Shown one piece after another: positions 26,601 through 32,600 of a stretch of 64,000 bases of DNA. The stretch is from Schistosoma haematobium (taxonomy: Eukaryota > Platyhelminthes > Trematoda > Strigeidida > Schistosomatidae), in the NCBI RefSeq assembly GCF_000699445.3, contig NC_067198.1, forward strand, positions 23,323,536-23,387,535, written 5' to 3'. The position numbers were made by a program, and so were the translations under genes. The notes under the pieces are model-generated. The model worked only from the letters and a program-made list of their open reading frames with translations, was not told the origin of the DNA and ran no database searches. Positions within the stretch are counted from its first letter, which is position 1. Each line of letters begins with the position of its first letter.

Positions 26601-29600
26601 TCAGGTCCATTACCAGGTCGTCTTTCAAGATTTATTGCTTCAGCGCATCCTAATGACAGTAAATGTTTCACGCCAATAGGTGCATTTTACGGTCCTTATT
26701 GGTCTGATATGGTGAATACAGCTAGTAGCCAATCATTTAACTTTAGTTTTAATGCATCCTCAAGTACAAGTCATACTAGTCACAGTGGAAATCAAGCACT
26801 TAATGGTATACCACGTTATACTCCAGCTCATTATGAAGACGTTGGTCGAGCATTAATGATAACTATATTAGATTTTAATCAGATCAATCCATGGCCAAAA
26901 ATTGCAAGTCTTGGTGGTTTAACAGCTGAGTCTAACGTTGGTATTCCTACTTTGTGGTCATCGCTACCAGAATTTCTAAATACTAATGTAATGCACTTTT
27001 TATTGTATATTTAAATAAACAAGGCTTTTTAAAGTTGTTTTATTTATTCACTTATATTGTAAGGTTATATTTAAGTAGAAAGTTTGAAATTTTTCGTGAG
27101 ATGGAACTATGTATTTCAAACATACAAAAGTAATTTATCAGATAACTAATAAACGGTAGGCAATAATAAAAACATCACTGTTAGTGAGTTAATATATGTG
27201 TACCCAAGCTAAATACGAACTGACAGCATAAAACATACTCTTGTTAGCAAAACATTTTATTGATTGTAGATAATAAGTTTAACAACCCATTGATGTTGTT
27301 TCACGTAGCCTACATATGGTTTGCTCTATCTGAACCTATCATCTGAACTTATTATAGATATTTGAATTAATGGTTAGCATATCCAATCTTTTATTAGATT
27401 TGAGCTAATAAAGATTAAGGTATGAGTTACTTTTTATGTATCAGAAGTCAGTATATGAAAAGTAAACCTCAATGGAACATCGTTATAAAGTAGGACTAGC
27501 AAATAAGGTATCGACTAAAATGGAATAAACTGATTATTATCAGAATGGGATTTATGGATATTGTAGTAATTTTAATAGTTGAATTCATGAGTCGATTGAT
27601 TATTGATAATTAAGTATCGTAGTTAAAATTCCAAACCATCAAATTTTCATTCTGCAAATGATTTGTATATCATTATTTGCTTTGAGAATACCTTTACATT
27701 CTGCACTTGACTTCTGAGTTTGAGTCTACTCAGGAGAATTAATTCACATGATTTAAGTATAATAGTGAGGAATATGCTTTTAAACAATAGGGTTACGATC
27801 GAATAGCTCATATTTTCAACTCCAAGTGCTGTGTTAAATTACCATCATCTAATGTCATTGGCAGCTAATGATTCTTACCAGAATTTCATCTGTTTAAATT
27901 CATCTGTGGTCTGGTGGAAGATATTTGAGTTAAACAAACAGTGTTATACCGACGAGCTTTTTAATTATATTTCCTTAAGATTTTGTAGAATTTAATTACA
28001 CGTTTTAATAAATCAGATGACTGTAGGATATGAATGTACTTTAATTGATTAGTTTACGTGTAAACTAAATGAATACTAGCTTAGTTGAGTCTAACGTTGC
28101 ACATATAGAAATAATCGTGATTATGCTATGTTATTGAAATTGATTAGTTCATAACATTTTTCTTGCTTAGTAAGATAAGGTAGAGAATCACTGAAAAATA
28201 GGGGTACAGTTACTGCTCAAGTCAGAAGTGAGCTCCTACCAAACAACATGAGATTGAAACCCGGAACCTTCTACTTTTGTAATAAACGACTTTATTTTCA
28301 AAAAAAGATTCTATTCATTTGAATATTTTTGGGGTTTGATGAAAGTTAAGGTTTGGTCCATAATCGTATTATCAAGATCGAACTCTGCTTTAGTTGATTT
28401 GTTTTTGTCACTCATCATAAGCCTTTATATTTAGAGAGTGGCTCACACCCACGTACCTAGTTAATGAATTGATTCAGAAAAATTATCGGGCATATTCCAA
28501 AGCTTCAATTAAGTATATAATAACTATGAATCTTAGAATTTTCAAAACTAGATTACTCAAAGGTATTCATCTGTAGAAATTTGAAGAGAACATTCTTTCT
28601 TAATTTAAAACTGAAATAATAGCATATGTAGACTGATTTGAAATAATCCCAAGTTGTTCATATGTTGTAAATATTACGTCAATTATTCTTAATAATTATA
28701 TACACCTAAGTGTTAAATTTCAAGATTCCATAAGCTTGTTTATTTCCTTATTACCTAGACTTTGAGAGAATGGGTACGGAAGTATATACGAGGGATTGCA
28801 CCGAACAACGTAATGAATAAACAACTGATAACCCGAAACACAGAATATCTTATATCAAAAGTTGATGATATAAGCGGATCACAAATGGTTCATAGATCAT
28901 TAACGACTAACGGAAGTTCAAAAGAGGTATTAAATACTTCTTCTGTATGTTCTGAGTTTACTCAAACTTCACTTGATCAAAACGCAACGAACCTACTTAC
29001 AGTACAATCAGATTATAAAAATCATTCACACCAACTAAATCTAATTACCCATAATTTTAAATGGAGTAAACATCAAAATGAGCAACCTCATTATGAATCA
29101 GTGGATTTATCTAGTTTGAATTCTGCCCCATATTCATGTATGTCATCAACATCAAACAGCAACAAAACGGTAATAGATGAAAGTCATCAAAAAAATCAGA
29201 TCTCATCAAATTTGCATTATGATTATTTAGGGATGAATTGCGATACAACTAGTAAAACAATAGATCAAAACATTGAAAATGATAAAAATCTGTTAAAAGA
29301 TAATACTAGTAATGATATAAATGATCAATTAACTTGTCATAAGATTGAAAATGATAAATTATTGAAAATGTAAGTTTATATTACTTATAGTATTACAATT
29401 ATACAGATTTTGTTTTCATTCATTTGGTTAACATGTTTAACTTAACTATATATTATAATCTGACAATTGTAACAATAATCATTATTTTACTTAATAACCG
29501 ACACAAAATGACTGTTAGTCATAGTAGTATGAAGCTAAGGTTGAGTATTTTCAATGAAAAGTCGAAATCTCTTTCAAACATATTTTAAATTTATATCAGT

Positions 29601-32600
29601 TAATTCCGAATTTGATCTATTATGTTCATATGGACTTATCAGATGGAATTAGAATCCATTTTTAAATGTTATTGAATTTATAATCTGTGTTAATTTCCAA
29701 ATTTGTTTTATTAAAATGGGGGTTTGTGGGGTCTGTAGTAAGTTTATTAGTTGTATTCATGAGTCGATGTAAGCTAGAACATCAATGAAAACATGGAAGT
29801 ACTGAACGGTCATTTTGTCCTAGTATAAGAGTCCTTAGTAGTACGCATCCATGATCCTGCATGTAGAACTCGAATCCAGGACCTGCAGTCTCGTGCGCGA
29901 ACACTTAACATCTAGACCTTTGAGCTGGCATTCAGCGGTGTCAATGTCTAACTTCGATCGATTGATGCATGATCTTGTGCAACCATTCACCCATTGTCTA
30001 AGGTAGACACATGTCTCTAACCGACACGGATTGGACTCCACTGGTCATGACTTCTCATTAGAACTTGTGGCAAGCCCATTTGGCCACTGTATCATCTGTC
30101 TATTCATTGTAACTCAGACTCTTAATTCACTATGTTAATTTCGGTGTGTATGATCGAATGCATGTCTGCACATTAACTCTTAAGCTATCCTCCTATTGGT
30201 TTCAATGTGCAGATAATCGATAATTTATCCACACCCGATTAACTCTCAAAAATATATATGGGTTTTAAACACACACACTGACTCACTCACTCTGTTTCAT
30301 CGTGTGCTTGCTCAACGTACGCTTGTGGAATTTTATTAATCATTAACAATAAATTATCTCTATAACTGGTGTTCAGGCTTCTCAATAATCTCGAGTAAAA
30401 TCCGTAATTCTACTAGGAGATTAAGCCTACCTAAAATACTCAGTTAACGGGATATTATTTATTGGAGTCAGATACTGAGAACATTAGCCTCTACAAACTC
30501 CAGGATGTGCACCGCCGATGAGTCATATACTAGGACGAAACGACCGTTCAGTGCTTCCAGATTTTAATTGGTGGTCTAGCTTACATCGGCTCATGAATAC
30601 AACTATTAAAATTTCGAAAGTGACTAAACGAACCATTAGACATATAAATCCTTATAGCAACAACATACAGCATGCAGACAAATAGAATGTGGTCAATTTC
30701 TGAATATATGATTGTTTTTTATTCATGCATCTTCTGTCTTAATTTGTATCAGCCCTTCTTCCTGCCTAGCCCTGCCTGTTGAATCCAGAACACAAATCTC
30801 AGCCTGCGCGATATGAATCGTTTATATCAAGCATACTGGGTTTATATACGAGCCAAACATATCACATCACACCATAAAATAGAAAATACCATTTGCACAA
30901 GATCTAGTCCAATGTGGCTGTGAATGTAAGAGACTGTAATTAATAAACTGAGCATAACTTAAGAATAGTAAATCATATAACAGTAATCTATAACTCAAAA
31001 TAAAGCTTAAAAAAATCGGAACATGAATATGCATAGTTTAGATACTTACCAATTATACCATAAAAATATATGCATCGTATTGGTTCATAAATAGTTCTCA
31101 AAAGTTACCATTCATAATTCTTATCGGGATAAAACAGATGGTTGTGGTATTTCTCTGAGTTTCATCTCCATATAGTGGAACTGTCCTGACGTTCGTGTTG
31201 AAGATTCTGTGATATTGGTTGACAGTTGTTTAGAGTTGCATATGTTCTTCAATTGTAGAAATGCCGCTCTTGCTTTACCAATCTTCGAATTTACATTTGC
31301 ATCAGATTGACCTCGTCCATCAATGATGCTGTTCATGTATAATAATTATAGTCTCTAGGTCGAAATAAAGCCCATAATAAGAGGAATATGAATATTCATA
31401 GTTTAGTTATTTAACAATTATACAATAGAAACATATGTATAATATTAGACCATAAATAGATCCCAGCCGTAACCATTCATTATTCTCAACGGAATATAGT
31501 ATGCAAAACAAATCTATTTTGATTTTCTCACTTTATAAACAATAAACATATTTCATCAAAACAAAATATTTGTTATAAACTAAGATTATGGTGCCCAACA
31601 ACTGATAATACGTGTTTGTAACTTAAGACAAAATCAATCCTATCCTCACAGAATTCACATATACCAATAAGAGATGGATCAATTATAGTCTTAAATATGT
31701 TGAGTCGGCTTTCGGAGAACTTCAACGGAGCCTCCAGAGGCCCAAAAGGAGTCGAAGAGTCCTAGCCAATCAGAGCATGATGGAGCATTCTAGAATTCCA
31801 TCGTGGCGTGCTACTATTGGTCAGTAGCATTATATGTCGCTAACGGATTGGCCGAAATATGATGTTGATGTAACAAACGTTAAGATCTATAAATACCCGT
31901 GTTTTCTGTACAAAAACGAAACTTGGAGTAAATTGTCTCTCTCATACTTTGCGTCTTCTTTCTGGTGTTCAGGACTCTGTATAGTTCTAGCGTGCGGGTT
32001 ATCAGAATAGCTTAGGAACGAATATAGCGTCCAGTCAGCAAGACTTAACAAAATATCAATAAGAAGATCTAAACGATCAATTTAAAAAAATCGATTAAAT
32101 ATTTATTACATTTTAAATCATTTATAATATCTTTTAAATATTGTTTCTTTTATTCTTTTATTTTCTATAGTATACCTGAAGATAATGAAATAATTAATAA
32201 AAATTGTATAACAAATAAAAATAAAATTCATTTCTCACTTAATGACAAACATTTATTAAATAAAAAATTAAATCAAGAATTAATTACAACAACAGAATAT
32301 AATTCATTAAATAATTCATTATTATTACTAACAAAAAATAAAAAATCTTTATATAATATTAATAATAACATATCAATTATCAATAATAATAATAATCAAT
32401 CATCATCTAATATGATCCTATTTTCATTGAATAGAATCAATAAATTTAATAATAACAAATATAAATTGATAGATAAGAATAATAAATCAATTCTAATAAA
32501 AAATAAATATTTTAAAAAGTATTCAAATGAAAAAGTAAGTTTATTTAAATAATTGGTGAAATTTAAATTTTTAATCATTTAAATGTGGTTAGTTATTCAC

